From the NCBI GenBank assembly GCA_937960625.1, contig CALGPD010000373.1, positions 1 through 22,073 on the forward strand: DNA of 22,073 nucleotides, read 5' to 3'. The translations under genes and the position numbers were made by a program. Shown here piece after piece: positions 1 through 7,278 of this stretch. How positions within the stretch are numbered: the stretch's first letter is position 1; every line of letters begins with the position of its first letter. The notes below the pieces were generated by a model. The model made no database searches. It saw only the letters and a program-made list of their open reading frames with translations, and was not told where the DNA came from. This stretch comes from an uncultured Spirochaetia bacterium (GTDB taxonomy: Bacteria > Spirochaetota > CALGPD01).

Positions 1-7
1 TGCATAT

Positions 8-52
8 CTCCTAGATGTTTATATTATACATTTATACTTAGTTTTCCGTTAA
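8..52 (-). promoter_or_regulatory. Promoter and ribosome binding site of a gene off the left edge
   Basis: On the minus strand a TATAAT -10 box (23-28) lies 18 bases after TTAACG (47-52), a 4/6 match to the -35 consensus. AGGAG follows at 8-12. The ATG at 3-5 is only 2 bases from that AGGAG, which is too close, so the true start codon is probably just outside the window. The predicted leader is very short. Only 150 bases separate the PilZ gene from this edge, so the next gene appears to have its own promoter. Confidence 0.4.
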
Positions 53-150
53 GTACTAACTTTATTTGCTCAAAAAAAAAACAATACTAAATACTATTTC
101 CTAAAGAAGATTTTAATGATTTGGGGTAATATTGACGAATTCTTCGTTGA

Positions 151-588
151 CTATATATTTAACATTTTACGGATTTCTTCAAGCTTTCCGTCAGAAAAGT
201 CATGATTTACAATACTATTAAATGAAACAGCAATGTAATAAACATCGTCTTCGTATTGATATTCCGTGCGCACAACGAATGCTTCAACAATAAAAGATTC
301 CGTAAAACCGGGTAAAGGCATTTTTAAATGGACATTTATTTTAGAAAAAGAAGGAATCTCATGCTTGCATTCGATTAGCATTCCGCCCGTACCGAATTTT
401 TCAAGCCCATCCTCAATAAATATTCCGCCATGAGAAAAGTTTATTGTCCTTGCTTCAAACTTATCTCCAATATTCACAGTCGATATTTCAGAAGTATAAA
501 CAACCTCAACAGAGATTGGCAGGTTGACCATAACACGTTCACATTTTCGTTTTTCGTCAATATCTTCACTTTTCTTCTTATTAAACAT
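151..588 (-). CDS. PilZ-domain c-di-GMP receptor protein
   Basis: This is a 145-residue soluble protein made almost entirely of one PilZ domain. Both parts of the c-di-GMP binding signature are present: RxxxR at Arg14-Arg18 (RKCER) and NxSxxG at Asn50-Ser52-Gly55. By family knowledge it should bind c-di-GMP and pass the signal to motility, adhesion or secretion machinery. It has no membrane segment and no extra output domain, so its partner is unknown. The ATG start has GGGAG 7 bases upstream. The gene lies downstream of oadB but has its own near-perfect promoter, so it is probably transcribed separately. Flagellar genes elsewhere in the window make a motility role plausible. Confidence 0.85.
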   Translation of the reverse strand: MFNKKKSEDIDEKRKCERVMVNLPISVEVVYTSEISTVNIGDKFEARTINFSHGGIFIEDGLEKFGTGGMLIECKHEIPSFSKINVHLKMPLPGFTESFIVEAFVVRTEYQYEDDVYYIAVSFNSIVNHDFSDGKLEEIRKMLNI

Positions 589-626
589 CTGAAGCTCCCG
601 ATTTGAATTTCACCGATACAATAAAA

Positions 627-639
627 ACGATTATATCGT
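627..639. repeat. Inverted repeat over the pilZ -10 box
   Basis: ACGAT and ATCGT are perfect 5-base arms around a 3-base centre. They lie directly across the predicted -10 box of the PilZ gene, which is where a repressor operator would sit. No regulator gene is adjacent. Confidence 0.35.
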
Positions 640-659
640 GTAATAAACAAAAATGTCAA
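630..659 (-). promoter_or_regulatory. Sigma-70 type promoter of the PilZ gene
   Basis: On the minus strand, TTGACA (654-659) and TATAAT (630-635) are both exact consensus hexamers, with an 18-base spacer. Transcription would start near 623, about 35 bases before the PilZ ATG. The promoter lies in the 211-base gap after oadB. Confidence 0.7.
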
Positions 660-737
660 CCAAAAAAGTAAATATTAAAAAAATATTAAGAAAAAAAGAT
701 AAAAAGATATGTGCAAAATTTATTTAAAAACATTTAT

Positions 738-754
738 ATAAACTTTTCGTTTAT
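738..754 (-). terminator. Weak hairpin after oadB
   Basis: ATAAAC and GTTTAT form a 6-base stem with a 5-base loop, 46 bases after the oadB stop. A T-rich stretch follows on the minus strand. The stem is mostly AT, so this is only a candidate terminator. Confidence 0.3.
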
Positions 755-799
755 TCCAGATATAAATCTATATGAAATATTTAAAGAAAACCGGTAATT

Positions 800-2026
800 T
801 TAAGAAACTAATGCAAGCATAATTCCCGCTGCGATTGCAGAACCGATTACTCCGGCAACATTAGGCCCCATAGCATGCATTAATAAATAATTTTGAGGGT
901 TTTCATCCTGCCCTACTTTTTGGGCTACCCGTGCTGCCATAGGCACTGCGGATACACCCGCCGCACCGATTAAAGGGTTAATTGGATGTTTCTTTGAAAA
1001 ATAATTCATTATTTTCGCAAATATAACACCGGTCATGGTTCCAACTGCAAACGCAAGAAGGCCTAAAGCTATAATTGCCAAAGTTTTAGCTGTTAAAAAT
1101 TTTGCAGCTTCCATTTTTGCTCCAACACAAATTCCAAGAAAAATCGTTGTTATGTTGATTATTTCATTTTGCGCAGCTTTTGCAAGGCGTTCGGTTACAC
1201 CGCTCTCCCTTAAAAGGTTGCCAAACATCAGCATGCCTACCAAAGGCACAGCTTCCGGTATAAATAAGGAAGTTAAAATGATTATTGAAATTGGAAACAA
1301 TATTTTAACCCGTTTAGATACGGGTTTAAGCTGTTCCATTTTTATTCTACGCTCTCTTTTTGATGTAAACAACCTCATAATTGGCGGCTGTATTATAGGT
1401 ACAAGTGCCATGTATGAATAAGCTGCTATGGCAATAGGACCAAGTAAATCAGGCGCAAGTTTACTCGTTGTATATATCGCAGTAGGCCCGTCAGCGCCGC
1501 CGATTATTCCAATACTACAAGCTTGTTTAAGTGTAAAATCTAAAGCCGGAGAAACGTATTTTAATAGTAAAGCACCCAGCAATGTTGTAAAAATTCCGAA
1601 TTGCGCGGCCGCTCCCAAAAAAAACGTTCTGGGATTAGCTAACAATGGCCCGAAATCTGTTAGTGCACCGACACCGAGAAAAATAATCAAAGGAAAAACT
1701 CTGCTTTCAATTCCAACATCGTAGATCATACGAATGAATCCCCCTTCATTCATAACTCCAAGAACGGGGATATTTGTTAATATTGCTCCCATACCGATTG
1801 GAATTAATAATAGAGGCTCATATCCTTTGGTAATCGCGAGTATTATTAAAAATACTCCAATACCCATAACTAGAATCTGCTTCCAATTTAAATGCATTAA
1901 TCCCATAGAATCAGCAAACTTTTTCCATCCCGAACTAACTGATAATTCCTGTGATGAAAATGCGGGAACGGCTATAAATAATACTGCAATAAGTATTATT
2001 ATATATGTTAAGAATTTTTTATTCAT
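800..2026 (-). CDS. oadB: Sodium-pumping oxaloacetate decarboxylase, beta subunit
   Basis: This 408-residue polytopic membrane protein decarboxylates carboxybiotin carried by OadA and couples the reaction to Na+ export. The family hallmarks are present: GALTDFGP near 120-127, IIGGADGPT at 174-182, and the NPLIG...GVSAVPMAAR block at 350-366. Residues that can be lined up with the functional set of the Klebsiella subunit are Asp179, Tyr205, Asn350, Gly354, Ser359 and Arg366. An N-terminal hydrophobic segment (about 7-24) precedes the usual helices. The start has AAGGGG about 10 bases upstream, and only 19 bases separate it from oadA. The beta subunits of methylmalonyl-CoA and glutaconyl-CoA decarboxylases are very similar. 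The substrate is assigned from the neighbouring OadA. Confidence 0.9.
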   Translation of the reverse strand: MNKKFLTYIIILIAVLFIAVPAFSSQELSVSSGWKKFADSMGLMHLNWKQILVMGIGVFLIILAITKGYEPLLLIPIGMGAILTNIPVLGVMNEGGFIRMIYDVGIESRVFPLIIFLGVGALTDFGPLLANPRTFFLGAAAQFGIFTTLLGALLLKYVSPALDFTLKQACSIGIIGGADGPTAIYTTSKLAPDLLGPIAIAAYSYMALVPIIQPPIMRLFTSKRERRIKMEQLKPVSKRVKILFPISIIILTSLFIPEAVPLVGMLMFGNLLRESGVTERLAKAAQNEIINITTIFLGICVGAKMEAAKFLTAKTLAIIALGLLAFAVGTMTGVIFAKIMNYFSKKHPINPLIGAAGVSAVPMAARVAQKVGQDENPQNYLLMHAMGPNVAGVIGSAIAAGIMLALVS

Positions 2027-2045
2027 ATCAATACCGCCCCTTTCA

Positions 2046-3827
2046 TTATTGGGTCTGACTAATAGATACCATTACAGCACCGATTTCAATTTTATCATTT
2101 GTTTTAACATTTACTGAACTAATAACACCGTCTATTGGTGAAGTAATATCATTCATCATTTTCATGGCTTCAATAACTAAAATCTTCTCGCCTGCTCTTA
2201 CCTGTTGGCCATCAGTAACGAGAACATCAATTACGACACCCGGAAGTTCAGATTTAATATCTATTGCTTCGCCTGTACTTTTTGCTGCAGGCGCAGGGGC
2301 TTTTGTTTGTTTTACACTTTTAGAAGAACTTACATGTTCCGCTGAAATATCCCCTTCTGAAACCAAAACTTCAAAAGTTTGGCCTTCAACTTTTACGTTA
2401 TATTTATAAACATCAGTTTCATTACTTTGTTTAGATTTTGGAGTTTCCGGTTTTTTATGCAGTTTTTCTTTAAACTTATAAAGTTCGCCATTTTCTCTTG
2501 CTTCAAAAAACGGCATACTTGCTTTAGGAAACATTGCATAAATAATTTTATCTTCTTCATTCTTTAAGTACGGAATATTCTCCTTGTTAATTTTCGGAAA
2601 TTCAGGGTCCAAAGTATCAGCAGGACGCACAGTAATAATTTCTTCATCGCCTAATGCCTTTTTTCTTATTTCCTCATTAACGTCTGCAGGCGGACGGCCA
2701 TACATACCTTTTAGATAAAGCTTTGATTCTTCAGGAATAACTTTATACCGTTCTCCTGAGATAACATTCATTACTGCCTGTACACCAACAATCTGGCTTG
2801 AAGGCGTTACCAACGGAGGATAACCGAAATCTTTTCTTACTTTTGGTATTTCTTCCATTACAGCATCGTATTTATCAAGAGCATTCATTTCTTTTAACTG
2901 ATTATTCAAGTTGGAAAGCATTCCTCCCGGTACCTGCGCGGTTAATACCCTTGCATCAACTCCGTTAAAACCGGTTTCGTATGATTGATAATTTTCTTTC
3001 CTAACTTGTTCTATATGAGACGCAATAATTTTAAGTTTAGCAGGATCGAGGCCGGTATCACGGTCTGTTCCTTTAAACATTGCAACAAAAGTTTCAACAG
3101 CGGGCTGGCTTGTTCCCATTGAAATTGTTGATATTGCACAATCTATAATGTCAACTCCTGCTTCAGCAGCCTTCATATACATAGCAACGGAAAAACCCGT
3201 TGTAGAATGCGTATGAAGATGGATAGGGAGTTTAACTTCATCTTTTAATCTTTTTGTTAAATCATAAGCAGTTAGAGGGTCTAACAAACCTGCCATATCT
3301 TTAATGCAAATTAAATCACTTCCCATATCTTTTAACTGTTTTCCAAGCTTAATATAGGAATCAATTGTATGAACAGGGCTCGTTGTATAACAAATACAAC
3401 CTTCTGCTTTTTTATTGTTTTTCTTAACCCTGTTTATTGCAAACTCAACGTTTCTTGGGTCGTTCAAAGCGTCAAAAACCCTAAATATATCCATTCCACG
3501 GTCAGCAGCATGGTCAACAAATGAAGCAACCAAATCATCAGCATAATGCCTGTAACCAACACAATTTTGGCCTCTTAATAACATTTGAAACGGAGTATTT
3601 TTAATATATTTTTTTAAAGTAGTAATTCTTTCCCATGGGTTTTCTCCGGTAAACCTGATACAGGAATCAAAAGTCGCACCGCCCCACATTTCAACAGAGT
3701 AATATCCTACACTGTCAATAGTTTCACAAATTTCAATCATATCGTCAGTGTGCATTCTCGTTGCTAATAAAGATTGATGAGCATCTCTTAATGTAGTTGA
3801 AGTAATTTTTAAAGGATTTTTAGCCAT
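2046..3827 (-). CDS. oadA: Oxaloacetate decarboxylase alpha subunit (carboxyltransferase plus biotin carrier)
   Basis: This 593-residue protein moves the carboxyl group of oxaloacetate to its own biotin, yielding pyruvate, and hands the carboxybiotin to OadB. The N-terminal HMGL-like TIM barrel (about 1-300) has Asp15 in the TLRDAHQS motif, Lys176 in CIKDMAG, and His205 and His207 in HLHTHSTTG as metal and catalytic residues. A conserved carboxylase domain follows to about 455, then a Pro/Ala-rich linker. The C-terminal biotinyl domain has EAMKMM, with biotin-accepting Lys556 located 37 residues from the end. GAGGG lies 6 bases before the ATG and overlaps the oadG stop region. Pyruvate carboxylase subunit B is similar, but oadG and oadB on either side favour the decarboxylase. 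No biotin carboxylase or biotin ligase gene is in the window. Confidence 0.92.
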   Translation of the reverse strand: MAKNPLKITSTTLRDAHQSLLATRMHTDDMIEICETIDSVGYYSVEMWGGATFDSCIRFTGENPWERITTLKKYIKNTPFQMLLRGQNCVGYRHYADDLVASFVDHAADRGMDIFRVFDALNDPRNVEFAINRVKKNNKKAEGCICYTTSPVHTIDSYIKLGKQLKDMGSDLICIKDMAGLLDPLTAYDLTKRLKDEVKLPIHLHTHSTTGFSVAMYMKAAEAGVDIIDCAISTISMGTSQPAVETFVAMFKGTDRDTGLDPAKLKIIASHIEQVRKENYQSYETGFNGVDARVLTAQVPGGMLSNLNNQLKEMNALDKYDAVMEEIPKVRKDFGYPPLVTPSSQIVGVQAVMNVISGERYKVIPEESKLYLKGMYGRPPADVNEEIRKKALGDEEIITVRPADTLDPEFPKINKENIPYLKNEEDKIIYAMFPKASMPFFEARENGELYKFKEKLHKKPETPKSKQSNETDVYKYNVKVEGQTFEVLVSEGDISAEHVSSSKSVKQTKAPAPAAKSTGEAIDIKSELPGVVIDVLVTDGQQVRAGEKILVIEAMKMMNDITSPIDGVISSVNVKTNDKIEIGAVMVSISQTQ

Positions 3828-3836
3828 TTTTTCCCT

Positions 3837-4043
3837 CTATCTTTTTTTATGATGATGTAACACGGCAATAATACCGGCTTTTTTTAATAAATTTTGTTTT
3901 GCCGGCAAAATAGCCGGTTTCTTAGGTTTAATTTTTGAGTCAACATAAATAACAATTTTCATAAAGAAAAACATAATAGTCAATATTGAAAATACGCCTC
4001 CCATGCCTAAAAGCAAGAGAACAAGACCGTTTGTAATATCCAT
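3837..4043 (-). CDS. oadG: Oxaloacetate decarboxylase gamma subunit
   Basis: This is a 68-residue protein with one N-terminal membrane helix (about 6-34) and a short basic tail ending in HHHKKR. OadG joins OadA to OadB in the membrane and, in studied examples, binds Zn2+ through its C-terminal part. The His-rich tail could serve that purpose here. I start it at the ATG at 4041-4043, which has GGAG 5 bases upstream. The frame is open for 25 more codons, but that extension has no Shine-Dalgarno site and the shorter form has normal OadG shape. It is the first gene of oadGAB, 9 bases before oadA. It is recognised by position, length and topology more than by sequence motifs. Confidence 0.75.
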   Translation of the reverse strand: MDITNGLVLLLLGMGGVFSILTIMFFFMKIVIYVDSKIKPKKPAILPAKQNLLKKAGIIAVLHHHKKR

Positions 4044-4126
4044 GTTAACTCCGAAATTATCAAAAATTGTTAGATTTTTTCTGATTACAAAATTCATAAA
4101 AAAAGAAATAAAAATCAAGGCAAAAA

Positions 4127-4142
4127 GGCAAAAATCGTACCA
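4127..4142 (-). promoter_or_regulatory. Sigma-54 (-24/-12) promoter of oadGAB
   Basis: On the minus strand the sequence TGGTACGATTTTTGCC matches the sigma-54 consensus TGGCAC-N5-TTGCA at all but two positions. The GG (4140-4141) and GC (4128-4129) dinucleotides are correctly spaced with 10 bases between them. Predicted transcription start is near 4116, giving a leader of roughly 73 bases before the oadG ATG. It lies in the gap between yifB and oadG, facing oadG. No sigma-54 activator gene is in the window, so the regulator is unknown. Confidence 0.65.
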
Positions 4143-4198
4143 ATCTTAAAAATATTTCTTAAATATTAACTTTTTTTGTTTTTATTGAATAAATTGAA

Positions 4199-5722
4199 CT
4201 ACTTGAATACCCTGTCCACACTTCTATATTGCAATGCTTCCATTATATCTTCATCAAATATTTTTTCTCTTTTCTGTAAATCTGCAATTGTTCTTGCAAC
4301 GCGTAAAACCTTATCGTAAGCACGGGCACTCATCCCCAGTTTATCCATAGACATCTTGAGTATATTTTTAGAAGAATCAGTCAATGTACAAAATCTTTCT
4401 ATCATTCTTCTCGGCATTTCACTATTTGATTTAATTTTAGTTCCTGAAAAACGTTTAGTTTGTATTTCTCTGGCAATCATAACATTATTTTTAATTTCTA
4501 AAGAATCCATTGTTTTCGGCGCTTCAGCCATGTCATTAAAACTAACCTTAGGAACTTCAATTTGAATATCAATCCTGTCAAGAATGGGTCCGGATATTCT
4601 ATGAACGTAATTTCTTATTTTATCCTGAGTACATTTACACGTTATCTCCGGATGATTAAAATATCCGCACGGGCATGGATTCATTGATGCAACGAGCATA
4701 AAATTAGCAGGAAAGGCAACTGTTCTTTCAGCCCTTGAAATTGTTACCAGCCTATCCTCAAGAGGCTGCCTTAAAGTATTTAAAACGTTTTTTTTAAACT
4801 CGGGAAATTCATCGAGAAATAAAACTCCTCTATGAGCCAATGATACTTCTCCCGGTTTAGGATTAATGCCTCCCCCTATAACCGCAGCATCCGAAGCAGT
4901 ATGATGCGGGCTGCGGAATGGCCGCTTTTTAATCAACCGGTTTTTATATAAAAGGCCGGAAACAGAATATATTCTCGTTATTTCTATTGCTTCGTCCAAG
5001 GATAGTTCCGGTAAAATAGTGGGAATTCTTTTTGCTATCATTGTTTTACCTGAGCCGGGAGGCCCAACCATTAAAATGTTATGATTACCCGCAGCCGCAA
5101 TCATTACACCGCGTTTAGAAAAAGCCTGCCCTCTTACTTCAGAAAAATCGAGATTATAAACACCGTTGTTAAAATCCGGTGTTGTGATATCGATTGGTTT
5201 AAAATGCCCGTTTGTTGATAACAGATATGAAACAACTGAACGCAAATCTTTCATGGGATAAATTTTAATTTCGGGAATAACAGAAGCTTCTTCAGAGTTC
5301 TCCTCAGGAATAATAATTTTTTTATATCCTAATTTTTTTGCCTTAATAATAATAGATAAAATGCCTTTTACAGCCCTTAAATTGCCGTCAAAGGATAGTT
5401 CACCGATGAAGAGTGTATCATCAAATTTTTCTACCGAAACCATACCGGCGGCGGATAAAATTCCCAGCGCAATTGGAAGGTCAAAAAACGCGCCTTCTTT
5501 TTTTATATCAGCCGGAGCAAGATTAACGGTTATTTTTTTTATTGGAAAAGAAAATCCTGAATTAATAATTGCAGCTTTAACCCGTTCTCTAGCTTCTTTA
5601 ACAGTAGTAGAAGGCAATCCCACGATACCAAAAAACGGCAGTGCCCTTTCAAAATGAATTTCAATTTCAACAATAAATGCATTAATACCGAATAATGATG
5701 CGGAAAATATTTTTGAATACAT
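4199..5722 (-). CDS. comM: YifB/ComM-family AAA+ ATPase
   Basis: This 507-residue protein has the three-part layout of the YifB/ComM family: an N-terminal ChlI-like fold (about 20-145), a magnesium-chelatase-like AAA+ core, and a C-terminal helical lid. Walker A is GPPGSGKT at 220-227 and Walker B is LFLDEF at 301-306. Cysteines 350, 352, 362 and 364 (NPCPCGY, then CKC) form a probable zinc-binding cluster. In naturally competent bacteria ComM is a hexameric helicase that helps branch migration of incoming DNA. The family is widespread, so its presence does not prove competence. AGGA lies about 8 bases before the ATG. The 155-base gap to oadG contains a promoter, so yifB is probably a separate unit. 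Confidence 0.88.
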   Translation of the reverse strand: MYSKIFSASLFGINAFIVEIEIHFERALPFFGIVGLPSTTVKEARERVKAAIINSGFSFPIKKITVNLAPADIKKEGAFFDLPIALGILSAAGMVSVEKFDDTLFIGELSFDGNLRAVKGILSIIIKAKKLGYKKIIIPEENSEEASVIPEIKIYPMKDLRSVVSYLLSTNGHFKPIDITTPDFNNGVYNLDFSEVRGQAFSKRGVMIAAAGNHNILMVGPPGSGKTMIAKRIPTILPELSLDEAIEITRIYSVSGLLYKNRLIKKRPFRSPHHTASDAAVIGGGINPKPGEVSLAHRGVLFLDEFPEFKKNVLNTLRQPLEDRLVTISRAERTVAFPANFMLVASMNPCPCGYFNHPEITCKCTQDKIRNYVHRISGPILDRIDIQIEVPKVSFNDMAEAPKTMDSLEIKNNVMIAREIQTKRFSGTKIKSNSEMPRRMIERFCTLTDSSKNILKMSMDKLGMSARAYDKVLRVARTIADLQKREKIFDEDIMEALQYRSVDRVFK

Positions 5723-5746
5723 ATTTTTTTCCTATAAAAATAAATT

Positions 5747-5760
5747 TTGATTATAATCAA
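5747..5760. repeat. Perfect 14-base palindrome between yifB and the STAS gene
   Basis: TTGATTATAATCAA is its own reverse complement and contains TATAAT on both strands. It lies 24 bases upstream of yifB and 117 bases upstream of the STAS gene, which is transcribed the other way. It could be an operator or the -10 of yifB, although no convincing -35 box is visible. Confidence 0.35.
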
Positions 5761-5877
5761 CTAGAAATTGCAAATTTTCTTATAAAACTAAAAAAATATT
5801 AATTGCTTTTATATTTTTTTTAAATTAAGATAGTTATGAATGATTGATTTCGGAGTATTATTTAAAGAGGTTTGAAC

Positions 5878-6231
5878 GTGAGTGAAGTATTTTTTAATGT
5901 TGATATAAAAAAAGAAGAAGAGTTTCTACTCGTTTCAATAGAAGGAAAACTTGTTTTCCCGGAAGCAGACCATGCAGAAAATACAATAACAAATGAAATT
6001 CGTAAAAATAATTCTGATGTTATTTTCAATTTTCAAAAATGTGATTTTATTGCATCATCAGGTTACGCAATATTTATCCGTATAAAAAAAGAATGTGATG
6101 AAAAAAAATTAAAAATAGCTTTTGCTAATTGTCAGGAAAATGTTAAACGCGGATTTTTCGTAATAGGTTACCAGAATATCATAAAGTTTTTTGATACATT
6201 TGAAGAAGCTAAAGATTATCTTAGAAAATAG
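5878..6231 (+). CDS. STAS-domain protein (anti-sigma factor antagonist type)
   Basis: This is a single-domain STAS protein of 117 residues. Such proteins bind a partner, often an anti-sigma kinase, and are switched by phosphorylation of a serine at the start of a conserved helix. Ser60-Ser61-Gly62 after a hydrophobic strand (DFIASSG) is the expected place. The rest is the alternating strand and helix pattern of the fold. I chose the GTG at 5878 because AGAGG lies 7 bases upstream. The TTG two codons earlier is only 1 base from it. The gene stands alone with 208 bases before fliA and no RsbW-like kinase nearby. A link to the adjacent sigma factor is possible but not shown. Confidence 0.8.
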   Translation: MSEVFFNVDIKKEEEFLLVSIEGKLVFPEADHAENTITNEIRKNNSDVIFNFQKCDFIASSGYAIFIRIKKECDEKKLKIAFANCQENVKRGFFVIGYQNIIKFFDTFEEAKDYLRK

Positions 6232-6385
6232 TTTTTTAAACCGTTTTTTTTTATTATAACATATAGTATTTCATATTTTACCTCCAAGCTTATTGACTTT
6301 TTCTTTGTTATTTGGTTATTTTATATAAAGTTACACAATCTTACATTAGTATGAAGAGATGTTTATAAAATTTAAAAATCGACAT

Positions 6386-6415
6386 TTGGGTTAATACCCA
6401 TTTACATTATATAAT
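6386..6415 (+). promoter_or_regulatory. Probable promoter of the fliA-fapA-dnaK unit
   Basis: TATAAT (6410-6415) is an exact -10 box. TTGGGT (6386-6391) is a weak -35 box 18 bases upstream. Transcription would begin near 6422, between this box and the AAGGA of the fliA start at 6440. This agrees with the shorter fliA reading frame. Confidence 0.45.
6387..6400. repeat. Inverted repeat over the fliA -35 region
   Basis: TGGGT and ACCCA are perfect 5-base arms around a 4-base centre (TAAT). The repeat overlaps the -35 region of the predicted fliA promoter and is GC-richer than its surroundings. It is a candidate binding site for a regulator of the motility unit. Confidence 0.35.
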
Positions 6416-6439
6416 TTGACAAAAGGAATAAGGATACTT

Positions 6440-7246
6440 TTGAACACACAGGATAAAACGAAAAAACAGGAAGGACTTGAAAACGAAGAAGAACTCTGGA
6501 TTGAGTATAAAAAGACTCATGATATTAAAATAAGAGACATTCTCGTTACTCAATATGCTCCGCTTGTCAAATACGTTGCAGGAAAAGTTGCAATTGGTAT
6601 GCCTCAAAATATTGAATTTGATGATTTAGTCGGATATGGTACATTCGGATTATTAGATGCCATAGAAAAATACGACCCTTCAAAAAAGGTCAAATTCAAA
6701 ACCTATGCAGTAACCAGAATAAGAGGCGCGATATACGATGAGCTTAGAAGTATAGATTGGGTTCCCAGAAGTATTAGACAAAAAGCAAAAGAAGTTGAAA
6801 ATACAATAGGTTATCTTGAAAATAAATTAGGCCATGCGCCTAAAGACGAAGAAATAGCAGCTGAATTAAATATCAGCTTGGAAGATTTTCACAACTTATT
6901 ATTAAAACTCAGTGCAACGTCCTTAATATCAATAAATGATTCTTATTTTATGGGAGACGATTCGGATAAAGTTTCAATTGCGGAAACAATAGAGAGTCCA
7001 AGCTCTTTAAAACCCGATGTTATAGTTGAAAAAGAAGAAGTTAAGAAATTAATTATTTCTACAATTGAAAAACTGCCCGATAAAGAAAAAAAGGTTTTAA
7101 TTCTTTATTATTATGAAGATTTAACACTTAAAGAAATAGGTGAGGTGTTAGAAGTAACAGAGAGTAGAGTCAGCCAATTGCATACAAAAGCAATTATGCG
7201 TCTCAAACACCATATGACAAATTTACAATCAAACCTTTTTCATTAA
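6440..7246 (+). CDS. fliA: Flagellar sigma factor, FliA/WhiG/SigD family
   Basis: This 268-residue sigma-28 class factor would direct RNA polymerase to late flagellar and motility genes. Region 2 is plain: the FDDLVGYGTFGLLDAIEKYD stretch (about 60-79), then the RIRGAIYDELR motif and DWVPRS. Region 3 follows, and region 4 near the C-terminus carries the helix-turn-helix LTLKEIGEVLEVTESRVSQL. I use TTG at 6440, which has AAGGA 5 bases upstream. The TTG at 6416 has no Shine-Dalgarno site and overlaps the probable -10 box. The gene leads a co-directional cluster of fapA, a small unknown gene, a SwrB-like gene, dnaK and a J-HEAT gene. No FlgM anti-sigma factor is in the window. Confidence 0.9.
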   Translation: MNTQDKTKKQEGLENEEELWIEYKKTHDIKIRDILVTQYAPLVKYVAGKVAIGMPQNIEFDDLVGYGTFGLLDAIEKYDPSKKVKFKTYAVTRIRGAIYDELRSIDWVPRSIRQKAKEVENTIGYLENKLGHAPKDEEIAAELNISLEDFHNLLLKLSATSLISINDSYFMGDDSDKVSIAETIESPSSLKPDVIVEKEEVKKLIISTIEKLPDKEKKVLILYYYEDLTLKEIGEVLEVTESRVSQLHTKAIMRLKHHMTNLQSNLFH

Positions 7247-7278
7247 AAGGAAATAAAAATAAAGAAGGTTGAGCAGTT

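Noticed and set aside
1035..2117. Three open frames on the plus strand opposite oadB (128, 98 and 127 residues)
   Set aside because: They lie antisense to a clearly conserved membrane protein. They have no Shine-Dalgarno sites or recognisable domains and come from the codon pattern of oadB.
4044..4118. The 25-codon N-terminal extension of oadG
   Set aside because: The upstream ATG has no Shine-Dalgarno site, while the internal ATG has GGAG at 5 bases. The region would otherwise be the leader from the sigma-54 promoter.
4145..4190. AT-only hairpin (AATATTT and AAATATT) after yifB as a terminator
   Set aside because: Such pairs are expected by chance in sequence this AT-rich, and a promoter lies right beside it.
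5539..5760. 73-residue minus-strand frame overlapping the start of yifB
   Set aside because: It is a shifted frame of the conserved YifB N-terminus, with a composition unlike a real protein.
6416..6439. Earlier TTG start for fliA
   Set aside because: No ribosome binding site precedes it, and it sits immediately after the probable -10 box. The TTG at 6440 has AAGGA at ideal spacing.
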